A stretch of 46,889 nucleotides of DNA, taken from Parvibaculum sp. (GTDB lineage: Bacteria > Pseudomonadota > Alphaproteobacteria > Parvibaculales > Parvibaculaceae). The notes beneath the pieces are model-generated. The model saw nothing but the letters and a program-made list of their open reading frames with translations, was not told the DNA's origin and ran no database searches. The position numbers and the translations under genes are program-made. Shown piece by piece: positions 37,428 through 45,618 of this stretch; positions within the stretch are counted from its first letter, which is position 1; each line of letters starts with the position of its first letter. Where the stretch lies: contig NZ_NYVD01000027.1 in assembly GCF_002684405.1 (NCBI RefSeq), forward strand, positions 1 through 46,889, written 5' to 3'.

Positions 37428-37970
37428 GTGTATAGGCTGACCAGGCTGGCGCCGCTTCTGGCGCTGCTGGTTCTCGGGCTGGCGCCCGGTCTCACCGCCT
37501 GCGGCTTCAGTCCGCTTTACGCCACGCGCGACGGGGATCTGGGCGCAAGCCTGGCCAATGTGAGCGTCGAAGCGCCCGACACCAGGCTCGGCCGCGATCT
37601 GAAATACACGCTGATCGACAATCTTCAGGCAGCGGGCAAATCATCCGCCGCGCCTCAATATGTCGTAAAGCTCGCGCCGCGCACCTATGAGGAAGACGTG
37701 GCGATCCAGCAGGACGCCTCCGTCACGCGCAAAAATATCGTGCTTTTGGTGAGTTTCACGCTGACCCGACAGGGCGAGGACAAGCCGCTATATAGCTCCC
37801 TTGCCCGCTCGCGAACCTCCTACAACCGTGTGGATTCCGAATTCGCCAATATCATCGCTTCGGAAGACGGCCTGCAGCGCAGCACCGAAATGGTGGCCGA
37901 AGACATCAAGTTGCAGCTAGGCGTCTATTTCGAAGGCCACAGGACGGCGAAGCAGACGACAGCGAAATAA
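37428..37970 (+). CDS. lptE: LPS-assembly lipoprotein LptE
   Basis: Outer-membrane lipoprotein that plugs the LptD translocon for lipopolysaccharide export; 180 residues. The signal peptide ends in a lipobox LTAC (Cys25), followed by GFSPLYA, the typical LptE start. The alpha/beta fold with RLGRDLKYTLIDNL and the RQGEDKPLYSSLARSRTSYNRVDSEFANI region fits the alphaproteobacterial form. GTG 37428, 13 bases after leuS, is the only suitable start. The leuS-lptE-holA order is widespread in proteobacteria. Confidence 0.9.
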   Translation: MYRLTRLAPLLALLVLGLAPGLTACGFSPLYATRDGDLGASLANVSVEAPDTRLGRDLKYTLIDNLQAAGKSSAAPQYVVKLAPRTYEEDVAIQQDASVTRKNIVLLVSFTLTRQGEDKPLYSSLARSRTSYNRVDSEFANIIASEDGLQRSTEMVAEDIKLQLGVYFEGHRTAKQTTAK

Positions 37971-37979
37971 GGCGCATCC

Positions 37980-39008
37980 TTGAAAATCAGACCGGCAGAA
38001 GCAGACCGTTTTGCCGCCGGACCCGGCGAGGCTATCCGCGCCGTTCTCGTCTACGGCCCCGATAGCGGATTGATCCGTGAACGGATGAACAAGCTCACCG
38101 CCTCCGTGGTGGAAGACCCTTCCGACCCTTTTCGCCTTTGCGATCTGACAGACCAGGAACTTCGGCAGGATCCCGCCCGCCTGTCCGACGAAGCGGCGGC
38201 GATCTCGATGCTGGGCGGCCGGCGCGTTATCCGGGTGCGCGGAGCCGGCGACAGCCTCGCCAAAACCATCGAGAGTTTTCTCGCCCATCCCGCGGGCGAT
38301 GCGCTTGTGCTTGTCGAAGCGGGGGAACTCGGGCCGCGATCGAGCCTCAGAAAACTCTTTGAAGCGACGGAAAATGCCGCCGCCCTGCCCTGTTACGCAG
38401 ACGATGCACGGGCTCTCGAAACCTTCATCCGCGACACGCTGTCACGCGAAGGGCTGCGCGCCGAGCCCGCCGCGCTCGACTATCTCATGGGCCATCTGGG
38501 AGCGGATCGCGGGATCACGCGCAACGAACTCGAAAAACTCGTCCTCTATATGAGCGGTGGCGAGGATGTAACGCTTGAAGAGGCGCGCGCCTGCATCGGC
38601 GACAATGCCGCCTCCAGCCTTGACGATCTTGTCGACGCCGCGACATCGGGCGATCTTGGGGCGCTAGACACGGCTTTGGCACGCGCCCGGGCAGCCGATG
38701 TCAATTCGGTTGCCATATTGAATGCCCTGACCCGTCATTTGCAGCAGCTTCATCTGGCGCTGGCGCGGGTGGAAAAAGGCGGCGACCGGTCCGCAGCGCT
38801 CAAATCCATGCGCCCACCGGTTCATTTCAGCCGCCAGGCGATTGTGCAGCGCCAGCTTCAGCTCTGGTCGCGCAAGCGGCTCGACAGGGCGCTCGAGCTT
38901 GCGCTGGATGCGGAAAATCTTTGCAAGACGACAGGCCAACCCGACAACTCGGTTTGCGGCCAGACCCTGCTGCGCATCGCACAAGGTGCCCGGGCCGGCA
39001 GGCGCTAG
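37980..39008 (+). CDS. holA: DNA polymerase III subunit delta
   Basis: Clamp-loader subunit that opens the beta clamp; 342 residues. The N-terminal nucleotide-binding fold region (VYGPDSGLIRERMNKL) and the collar domain are present; as usual for delta, Walker A is degenerate. DARALETFIRDTLSREG and LGADRGITRNELEKLVLYM are family signatures. The TTG at 37980 starts it, 9 bases after lptE. It converges on parB. Confidence 0.94.
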   Translation: MKIRPAEADRFAAGPGEAIRAVLVYGPDSGLIRERMNKLTASVVEDPSDPFRLCDLTDQELRQDPARLSDEAAAISMLGGRRVIRVRGAGDSLAKTIESFLAHPAGDALVLVEAGELGPRSSLRKLFEATENAAALPCYADDARALETFIRDTLSREGLRAEPAALDYLMGHLGADRGITRNELEKLVLYMSGGEDVTLEEARACIGDNAASSLDDLVDAATSGDLGALDTALARARAADVNSVAILNALTRHLQQLHLALARVEKGGDRSAALKSMRPPVHFSRQAIVQRQLQLWSRKRLDRALELALDAENLCKTTGQPDNSVCGQTLLRIAQGARAGRR

Positions 39009-39062
39009 GCCGGAGTATAAGCCGGTAGGTGCGAAATTCAGGAAAAGGCCGAGAAAGACCGG

Positions 39063-39971
39063 TCAGCCCATGGGCTGCGGCTTGTGACCGGCCAGACGAC
39101 GGCAGACTTCATCGAGCTGTTCGAGCGTCTTGTAGGAAATCTTCACTTCCCCGCCCTTGTCGCCCTTGTAGAGGATCTCCACGGCCAGACCGAGATGCTC
39201 CGAAACGCTGCGTTCCAGCGCAGCCGTATCGGCATCCTTCTGCATGCGCGCGGATGATCCCGCCGATTTTCCGCTCCGGGCGCTGTCGGGTTTACGGGTC
39301 AGCGCTTCGGCGCCACGCACACTCAACCCCTTGCTCACGATTTCCTGCGCAAGTTTAGGCGCGTCGGAATGACCGATCAGCGTACGCGCATGGCCAGCGG
39401 TTAGCTTGCCTTCTTCGACCAGGTTCAGAACAGGCTTCGGCAGCGAAAGGAGCCGAAGCGTATTGGCGACATGGCTGCGGCTTTTGCCAATGAGCTTGGA
39501 CAGCGTGTCCTGCGTATACTCGAATTCCGCCATAAGCCGTTCATAGCCCGCCGCTTCTTCCACCGCGTTGAGATCTGCGCGCTGCACATTTTCGATGATG
39601 GCGATCTCGAGAGACTCGGCATCCGTCAGTTCCTTGACGATGACCGGCACCTGATGAAGCTGCGCGCGCTGCGCAGCACGCCAGCGGCGTTCGCCCGCGA
39701 CGATCTCGAAGGCGTCGGATTGGCCGGACAGCGTCCGCACCACGATGGGCTGCAATATGCCTTTCTCGCGGATCGAGTTCGACAGATCGGCGAGCTCTTC
39801 CTCGCGAAAGCGATGGCGCGGTTGAAACGGGTTCGCGCGCAGCGAGGTGATCGGCACTTCGCGAATGCCGGTCGGCTTCGGCGCCTCGGCATCGCCCAGC
39901 GCATAAGCGGTATCGTCGCCGATCAGCGCAGCCAGACCACGCCCAAGCCTGCTCGGTGCTTCTTCAGCCAT
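39063..39971 (-). CDS. parB: Chromosome-partitioning protein ParB
   Basis: CTP-dependent clamp that loads at parS and drives chromosome segregation; 302 residues. LGRGLAALIGDD is the N-terminal ParA-stimulating motif. ITSLRANPFQPR, the CTP-binding GERRWRAA motif and ENVQRADLNAVEEA are conserved. The helix-turn-helix (TQDTLSKLIGKSRSHVANTLRLLSLP) binds parS. The C-terminal part dimerises. ATG 39971 follows GGGAAG. Two perfect parS sites lie 2-4 kb upstream on the same block. It is separated from parA by 248 bases, more than usual. Confidence 0.97.
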   Translation of the reverse strand: MAEEAPSRLGRGLAALIGDDTAYALGDAEAPKPTGIREVPITSLRANPFQPRHRFREEELADLSNSIREKGILQPIVVRTLSGQSDAFEIVAGERRWRAAQRAQLHQVPVIVKELTDAESLEIAIIENVQRADLNAVEEAAGYERLMAEFEYTQDTLSKLIGKSRSHVANTLRLLSLPKPVLNLVEEGKLTAGHARTLIGHSDAPKLAQEIVSKGLSVRGAEALTRKPDSARSGKSAGSSARMQKDADTAALERSVSEHLGLAVEILYKGDKGGEVKISYKTLEQLDEVCRRLAGHKPQPMG

Positions 39972-40189
39972 CTCGTCTTCCCTCTCCAATCCCGCCGCGA
40001 GTCTTCCCGGCGCGGGGCCCGATGCCATATGCGGTATGGCCGGAACGATTGACCATAAACGGCGGAATAACTGGCCTGATTATGGTCCGAAAACGTGCAT
40101 CACTACCCGGTATGACCGGATTCAGAAGTCAGATCAGAGACTTGTAGTGTTTTGTTAAGAGTCTTCAGATCCAACATTAAAAATCTTCA

Positions 40190-40204
40190 CGGACCTATTG
40201 TCCG
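40190..40204 (-). terminator. Weak hairpin after parA
   Basis: Five-base-pair stem CGGAC/GTCCG (40190-40194 with 40200-40204), followed on the minus strand by a T-run about 6 bases later. It may lower read-through from parA to parB. Confidence 0.3.
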
Positions 40205-40219
40205 CACACGGAGATTCGG

Positions 40220-41230
40220 CTAAGCCGCCGCATTTTTCCGCAAAATTCGCTCGCGCTGGATCATCTCCGCGGCAAGCTTCATATAAGCCTTGCTGCCCGC
40301 GCAGCGATGATCGTAAACCAGCGCCGGCTTGCCATAGGAGGGCGCTTCGGAAATCCGCACATTACGCGGGATCACCGTGCGATAGACCTTCTCGCCGAGA
40401 TAGCTGCGCACATCCGCCTGTACCTGCTCCGACAGCTTGTTGCGCTGATCGAACATGGTCAGGATAACACCCTGGATTTCAAGCCGGGGATTAAGGCTCG
40501 TCTTCACCCGCTCCACCGTGCGCAGAAGCTGGCTCAGACCCTCCAGCGCGAAGAACTCGCATTGCAGCGGAACCAGCACCGCATCGGCCGCGACCATCGC
40601 ATTGATGGTGAGCAGATTCAGCGAGGGCGGGCAATCCACCAATATATAAGAGTAGGGACGCGAGGTGCTTTTCATCTCCGCCTCGCTGCCTTCGCGCACC
40701 TTTCCGTGGCGAGGCATACGCAGCAAGGCATCGCGCAACCGGTGCGAGCGGCGCTGCACGGTCGCCAGCTCAAGTTCGGCGCCCAGCAGATCCATGGTCG
40801 AAGGAATGATGTCGAGACCGGGCACCTTGGTCGGCACGATGGAATCTTCCGCCAGCGCCGAGCCGATCAGCAGCTCGTAGGAAGACACCTTGCGCTCGCC
40901 GCGCCCGATGCCGAGCCCGGTGCTTGCATTGCCCTGCGGATCGAGATCGACCACCAGCACCCTTTCGCCAACGGCGGCCAGCGCAGTGCCGAGATTGATG
41001 GCGGTCGTGGTCTTGCCCACGCCGCCCTTCTGGTTGGCGATCACCAGCACCCGCGGACGATCCGTGGACGGAGTAACCGCGCGGTCAGACCCGGTATGGC
41101 TCATCAGCGTCGGCGCATCTTCACGGGCCACCGGCTTGTCGCGGTCATCCGGGCTGTCGGACGAAATATTGTGGGTGGAGCTGTCCGCAGACGGAACATC
41201 TTCCATCCGATCTTCATCGATCTGCACCAT
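40220..41230 (-). CDS. parA: Chromosome-partitioning ATPase ParA
   Basis: Walker-type ATPase that moves ParB-parS complexes; 336 residues. The deviant Walker A KGGVGKTT is at 68-75, Walker B is ILVDCPPSLNLL, and the ATP-binding VDLDPQGNAS follows. The C-terminus is IQRERILRKN. An N-terminal extension of about 55 acidic/polar residues precedes the core (usual ParA starts just before the Walker motif). The long start (ATG 41230) overlaps rsmG by 17 bases; ATG 41206 or 41104 would shorten it. The 17-base overlap suggests coupling with rsmG. Confidence 0.96.
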   Translation of the reverse strand: MVQIDEDRMEDVPSADSSTHNISSDSPDDRDKPVAREDAPTLMSHTGSDRAVTPSTDRPRVLVIANQKGGVGKTTTAINLGTALAAVGERVLVVDLDPQGNASTGLGIGRGERKVSSYELLIGSALAEDSIVPTKVPGLDIIPSTMDLLGAELELATVQRRSHRLRDALLRMPRHGKVREGSEAEMKSTSRPYSYILVDCPPSLNLLTINAMVAADAVLVPLQCEFFALEGLSQLLRTVERVKTSLNPRLEIQGVILTMFDQRNKLSEQVQADVRSYLGEKVYRTVIPRNVRISEAPSYGKPALVYDHRCAGSKAYMKLAAEMIQRERILRKNAAA

Positions 41231-41870
41231 GGAGGCCTCTTAGCTGCAGCACCGAGCCACTGGGGTCCGACAGGCTGGGTATGACGGTTTCTTCAAATAT
41301 CCAACCTTTACGCGCCGAGGTCAATTCGTCTTCGAGCCCCTGCCCCTTCAAAAACAGTCCAATTGTCTCCGGGCCGAACAGCGGGTGCGCCCACTCTATA
41401 ATACGGTCCATCGCAGCCAGCGCTCTGGCGGAGACCACATCAGGCTTCAGATCGGTCTCCCGCGCGAAGTTTTCGATCCTGGCGGTGTGGACCTCTGCCG
41501 GCGCGCCCGTCTCCCGGATGACCTCCCGCATAAAGATGCCTTTGCGCTGGTCGCTCTCAACCAGATGCATCCTGAAGCCAGGTCGATCCCGCAGTAGGAT
41601 GGCGATCACAAGCCCCGGAAACCCGCCGCCGCTGCCTAGATCGATCCAGCATCGCGCACTGTCCGGCGCCAGATTGGCGAGCTGGGCGGAATCCAGCATA
41701 TGCCTCTGCCAGAGCTGGTCGAGAGTGGATTTGGCGACCAGATTGATGGATCGCTGCCACTTGAGCAGCAAGGACTCGTATTGCGCGAGCCGCTCCATTG
41801 TTTCACGTGAAACATGCGTCGCAGCCGAAAAGGATTCCGCATCAACGACTTGCACTAGATTTTGGGGCAT
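41214..41870 (-). CDS. rsmG: 16S rRNA (guanine(527)-N7)-methyltransferase RsmG
   Basis: SAM-dependent methyltransferase for G527 of 16S rRNA (formerly GidB); 218 residues. The SAM loop is DLGSGGGFPG (77-86); LVKWQRSINLVAKST-type entry (LLKWQRSINLVAKST) and ESDQRKGIFMREV are typical. A perfect parS lies inside this gene and encodes residues around HVSRET (19-24). It lies 15 bases from mnmG in the mnmE-mnmG-rsmG-parA operon. Confidence 0.97.
   Translation of the reverse strand: MPQNLVQVVDAESFSAATHVSRETMERLAQYESLLLKWQRSINLVAKSTLDQLWQRHMLDSAQLANLAPDSARCWIDLGSGGGFPGLVIAILLRDRPGFRMHLVESDQRKGIFMREVIRETGAPAEVHTARIENFARETDLKPDVVSARALAAMDRIIEWAHPLFGPETIGLFLKGQGLEDELTSARKGWIFEETVIPSLSDPSGSVLQLRGLHGADR
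41799..41814. other. parS site 1 (perfect)
   Basis: TGTTTCACGTGAAACA, the perfect 16-bp parS palindrome, inside rsmG. ParB, encoded 1.8 kb away, should load here. Confidence 0.95.
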
Positions 41871-41885
41871 ACCCGATCATACCCC

Positions 41886-43751
41886 TCAAGCGCTGCGCGA
41901 TTGTGTGTTTTGTTTCACGTGAATCATTACGCTGGTCAACGCCGCCGGCGTCATCCCGTCGATACGAGCCGCCTGTCCCAATGTCGCCGGGCGTGCAGAG
42001 GACAGTTTGGATTTCGCCTCGTTCGACAGGCCATGAACGGCGCAGTAATCGAGGTCGAGCGGGAGGCTCATCCCCTCGTCCTTCCGGAAAGCGCGAATAT
42101 CCGCCTCCTGCCGCTCCAGATAACCCGCATATTGTGCCTCGATCTCGATTTGCTCCGATATATGGGAATCGAGTGAGCCAAGCTCAGGCCACACGCTCGA
42201 GAGCCGCGTCATATCGATATCCGGATAGGCGAGCAGATCGACCACGTCGCGCACCACGCCATCCTGATTGATCTTGAAGCCCCGCTTGTTCAGCTCGTTC
42301 GGCGACAAGCGCAGCGAGCGACACAACAAGCCCGTCTCTTCCAGCGCCAGGGCCTTTTCCTGATACCGGGCTGCCCGGACATCGCTGACCACGCCTGCGC
42401 CGATCCCGACCGGCGTCAGGCGCTGGTCGGCATTGTCGGCGCGCAATGTCAGACGATACTCAGCGCGCGAGGTAAACATCCGATAGGGCTCGGATACGCC
42501 GCGAGTGATGAGGTCGTCCACCAATACGCCCATATAGGCCTGCGCCCGGTCGAGAATGAGGGGATCTTCGCCCTCCTCGGCCAGTGCCGCATTGAGCCCG
42601 GCGATCAGGCCCTGCGCGGCCGCCTCTTCATAGCCTGTCGTCCCGTTGATCTGACCCGCCAGATAGAGCCCGGGGAGCTTTTTCGTTTCCAGCGTCGCCT
42701 GCAGCTCGCGCGGGTCGATATAGTCATATTCGATGGCATAGCCAGCCCGCCGCATCACGGCGTTCTCTAGCCCCGGAATGGTCTTCAGAAAGGCGAGCTG
42801 AACGTCCTCTGGCAGAGCCGTGGAAATTCCATTGGGGTAAACCGTGTCGTCATCGAGTCCTTCCGGCTCCAGGAAAATCTGGTGGCTGTCGCGTTCGCGG
42901 AAACGCACCACCTTGTCCTCGATCGAAGGACAATAGCGCGGCCCCACCCCTTCGATCTGCCCGGAATAGACCGGAGACTGGTGGAGGTTCTCCTCGATGA
43001 TCCTGTGTCCGGCTTCGGTCGTTCGCGTGATCCCGCAGTCGATCTGCCGCGTCGCGATCTTGTCCGTCAAGAAAGAGAACGCGACCGGCGGCTCATCTCC
43101 CGGCTGCATCTCGACCGTATTCCAGTCGATCGTTCCGCCATCCAGGCGCGGCGGCGTCCCGGTCTTGAGGCGGCCCAGCCGGAAACCCAACCCGTAAAGC
43201 CGCTCCGACAGGCCCAGCGCCGGCGCCTCCCCCACCCGTCCAGCCGGAATGCGCTTCTCGCCCAGATGGATCATGCCCCGGAGAAAGGTCCCCGTGGTCA
43301 GGACCACCCGTCCGGCACCGAATGTCCGTCCGTCCTCGGTTTTCACGCCCGAAACGCGGTCATGGGTCACGATAAGATCATCGACTCCGCCTTCGATCAC
43401 CTCGAGGTTCGGATGGTTCAGGATCTCGGCCTGCATCGCATTCCGATAGAGCTTCCGGTCGGCTTGGGCACGGGGACCCCGCACCGCCGGACCCTTTCGC
43501 CGGTTCAGCAGCCGGAACTGGATGCCCGCCGCATCCGCGACACGCCCCATCAGCCCGTCCAGCGCATCGATCTCCCGGACCAGATGCCCCTTCCCCAACC
43601 CGCCAATGGCAGGGTTGCAGGACATCTCGCCAATCGTCGAAACCTTATGGGTGACAAGCGCGGTCCGGGCGCCGGCGCGCGCCGCGGCCGAGGCCGCCTC
43701 GCAACCGGCATGGCCGCCGCCAATCACGATGACGTCGAAATGCTGGGACAT
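41886..43751 (-). CDS. mnmG: tRNA uridine-5-carboxymethylaminomethyl modification enzyme MnmG
   Basis: FAD-dependent partner of MnmE, modifying the wobble uridine of tRNAs (formerly GidA); 621 residues, the family length. The FAD-binding dinucleotide fold starts with [14 protein letters not shown] (7-20); [22 protein letters not shown] and the C-terminal domain ([43 protein letters not shown]) are conserved. It follows mnmE with a 140-base gap that holds a perfect parS. Translation probably starts at ATG 43751. Confidence 0.98.
   Translation of the reverse strand: MSQHFDVIVIGGGHAGCEAASAAARAGARTALVTHKVSTIGEMSCNPAIGGLGKGHLVREIDALDGLMGRVADAAGIQFRLLNRRKGPAVRGPRAQADRKLYRNAMQAEILNHPNLEVIEGGVDDLIVTHDRVSGVKTEDGRTFGAGRVVLTTGTFLRGMIHLGEKRIPAGRVGEAPALGLSERLYGLGFRLGRLKTGTPPRLDGGTIDWNTVEMQPGDEPPVAFSFLTDKIATRQIDCGITRTTEAGHRIIEENLHQSPVYSGQIEGVGPRYCPSIEDKVVRFRERDSHQIFLEPEGLDDDTVYPNGISTALPEDVQLAFLKTIPGLENAVMRRAGYAIEYDYIDPRELQATLETKKLPGLYLAGQINGTTGYEEAAAQGLIAGLNAALAEEGEDPLILDRAQAYMGVLVDDLITRGVSEPYRMFTSRAEYRLTLRADNADQRLTPVGIGAGVVSDVRAARYQEKALALEETGLLCRSLRLSPNELNKRGFKINQDGVVRDVVDLLAYPDIDMTRLSSVWPELGSLDSHISEQIEIEAQYAGYLERQEADIRAFRKDEGMSLPLDLDYCAVHGLSNEAKSKLSSARPATLGQAARIDGMTPAALTSVMIHVKQNTQSRSA
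41911..41926. other. parS-like site 2 (one mismatch)
   Basis: TGTTTCACGTGAATCA, one base away from parS, in the 3' end of mnmG. It encodes part of the C-terminal IHVKQ. Confidence 0.75.
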
Positions 43752-43865
43752 GGGCTTTCAGACAGAAATTATGGGCGGAACAGCCGCCGGTCATTGCCCG
43801 AGAAATAGACTCAAGATTGTCCGCAGGTCAATGGATGAGGCGCAGCTATCGGAAATCGCGGACTC

Positions 43866-43881
43866 TGTTTCACGTGAAACA
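43866..43881. other. parS site 3 (perfect)
   Basis: TGTTTCACGTGAAACA between mnmE and mnmG. With the site in rsmG it forms a parS cluster spanning 2.1 kb. Confidence 0.95.
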
Positions 43882-43891
43882 TCTGGTCCCG

Positions 43892-45211
43892 TCACTTCCC
43901 GATGCAGAAATCCCGGAAAACGATATCCAGCAGATCCTCGACATCGACACGGCCCGTGATCCGGCCCAACGCGCGGGCCGCGAGCCGTAAATCTTCGGCG
44001 ACCAGCTCTGTCTCCCGACCGGCACGAAGACCGTCCTCGACCCGATCCAGGCCCGCAAGACACGCCTGAAGACCTTCCCTGTGTCGAGATCGGGTGATGA
44101 TAGGGTGAGCTTTGAGCGAGACAGCGCTTGAGACCCGGCTAGACAGAACTTGCTCCAATATGTCGAGCCCCCCGCCCGTCGTCGCGGAGACGAAAAGCGC
44201 ATCGGCCTCCTCCGGGGCGCCGAGATCGATCTTGTTGACGAGCCGGATATCCCCCTCCCGGGCATTGGCGAAATCCCCGGTCAAGCCCCCCGCTCCATCG
44301 CAGGCCTCGACCACGATCCGAAGATCGGCGGCCTCGGCCCGGGCCAGGGCACGACGGACCCCCTCGGCTTCGATATCCCCGGATGCCTCCCTGAGCCCGG
44401 CGGTATCGGCAAGCGTCACGGGGACCCCACCAAGATCGAGACGGACTTCGACCACATCCCGGGTTGTCCCCGCCTCGGCGGAAACGATCGCCGCCTCACG
44501 CCGGGCGAGCCGGTTGAGGAGGCTCGATTTCCCCGCATTGGGCGGACCGACAATGGCAACCTCCACGCCCTCACGGAGCCGCTCGCCCCGATGCCCGTCC
44601 TTCAAATGAATCGCAATATCGGAGCGCAGCGTCTCCAGCTCCGGCCCCAGCGTTCTCAGCAGGTCGCCCGGCACTTCCTCGTCGGGAAAATCGATCTCGG
44701 CTTCCGCATAGGCCAGGAGGCGCATGAGCCGTCCCCGCCAGTCCTCGTAGAGACGGCCCAGCGCGCCTTCCATCTGGTAGAGCGCCTGCCGCCGCTGGGC
44801 TTCGGTCTCGGCATCGATGAGATCGGCGAGCCCTTCGACTTCGGTGAGATCGAGTTTGCCATGCTCGAATGCCCGCCGGGTAAACTCCCCTGGCTCCGCC
44901 GCGCGCAAGCCCCCAAGCCCCGACAGCGCGTCGACCGCCGCCGCAACCACGGCACGCCCGCCATGCAGGTGCAGCTCAACGACATCCTCGCCGGTAAAAC
45001 TTGCGGGCGCACGGAAATAGAGAACCAGCGCGCGGTCGATCGCCACGCCGCTCGCCGGATCGCGCAAGCGGCGCAGCTCAGCCATGCGGGGCTCGCCCGG
45101 CCCCCTGCCCGTCAGCGCTTCGAGCGCATGAGCGGCCTCCGGCCCGGACAGGCGAATGACCGCAACGCCGGCCCGTCCGGCCGCGCTCGAAAGAGCATAG
45201 ATCGTGTCCAA
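43892..45211 (-). CDS. mnmE: tRNA-modification GTPase MnmE
   Basis: GTPase that works with MnmG on wobble-uridine modification of tRNAs; 439 residues. Walker A is GPPNAGKSS (222-230), G2/G3 are GTTRD and DTAG, G4 is NKID. The N-terminal folate-binding domain (DTIYALSSAAGRAGVAVIRLSG) and the C-terminal CIGK motif with catalytic cysteine are present. The start is TTG 45211, with GGAGAA upstream. It lies 29 bases after the DUF6489 gene and leads the mnmE-mnmG-rsmG-parA set. Confidence 0.97.
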   Translation of the reverse strand: MDTIYALSSAAGRAGVAVIRLSGPEAAHALEALTGRGPGEPRMAELRRLRDPASGVAIDRALVLYFRAPASFTGEDVVELHLHGGRAVVAAAVDALSGLGGLRAAEPGEFTRRAFEHGKLDLTEVEGLADLIDAETEAQRRQALYQMEGALGRLYEDWRGRLMRLLAYAEAEIDFPDEEVPGDLLRTLGPELETLRSDIAIHLKDGHRGERLREGVEVAIVGPPNAGKSSLLNRLARREAAIVSAEAGTTRDVVEVRLDLGGVPVTLADTAGLREASGDIEAEGVRRALARAEAADLRIVVEACDGAGGLTGDFANAREGDIRLVNKIDLGAPEEADALFVSATTGGGLDILEQVLSSRVSSAVSLKAHPIITRSRHREGLQACLAGLDRVEDGLRAGRETELVAEDLRLAARALGRITGRVDVEDLLDIVFRDFCIGK

Positions 45212-45240
45212 GAAATCGGTTCTCCGTCAGAAGGGGAAAT

Positions 45241-45534
45241 TCACTCGCCCTTCTGGTCCTTGTCTTTCGTCGTCTTGTCTTTTGTCGTCTTGCCGCCCGG
45301 CCCCATCGCGTTGCGGGCCATGCCCCAGAGCAATTCCTGGAACTGCTCCATGGACTGGGCGCCCATCGGCATGATGCCTTTCATGATCTGCTCGGGATCG
45401 ACATAGGTCATATTGCTGGCGAGCTGCTTTTCGAGTTGCGCGAGCAGCCTCTCCTGCATGGGTTTCAGATCCGGCAACCCCATCAGAGTCCTCGCCTCTT
45501 CAGGCGTCATATCGAGGTCGATCTTTACTTTCAT
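45241..45534 (-). CDS. DUF6489 family protein
   Basis: Small cytosolic protein of 97 residues. MKVKIDLDMTPEEARTLMGLPDLKPMQERL is the family start; the rest is helical (PMGAQSMEQFQELLWGM). ATG 45534 has GGAAGAG; the ATG at 45549 is five residues longer and has no such site. The C-terminus has a repeated KTTKDK motif, from a short tandem repeat in the DNA. Function unknown; it belongs to a family usually found in alphaproteobacteria. It heads the mnmE operon. Confidence 0.85.
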   Translation of the reverse strand: MKVKIDLDMTPEEARTLMGLPDLKPMQERLLAQLEKQLASNMTYVDPEQIMKGIMPMGAQSMEQFQELLWGMARNAMGPGGKTTKDKTTKDKDQKGE

Positions 45535-45618
45535 GACTCTTCCATCCATCGACGCGGGCGCACATAACCCCTAAATCGGGGGTAGCAATATAAACGAGTG
45601 AACATTCCGGAAGCCCCC

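Noticed and set aside
45241..45300. Short tandem repeat encoding KTTKDK as a possible phase-variable tract.
   Set aside because: Only two copies; in-frame variation would merely lengthen a polar tail.
45567..45583. ACCCC-N7-GGGGT dyad between DUF6489 and DUF255, sharing CCCCTAAA with the TetR upstream region.
   Set aside because: The shared string is short and the dyad arrangement differs from the TAGGG-N6-CCCTA sites, so a common regulator is not supported.
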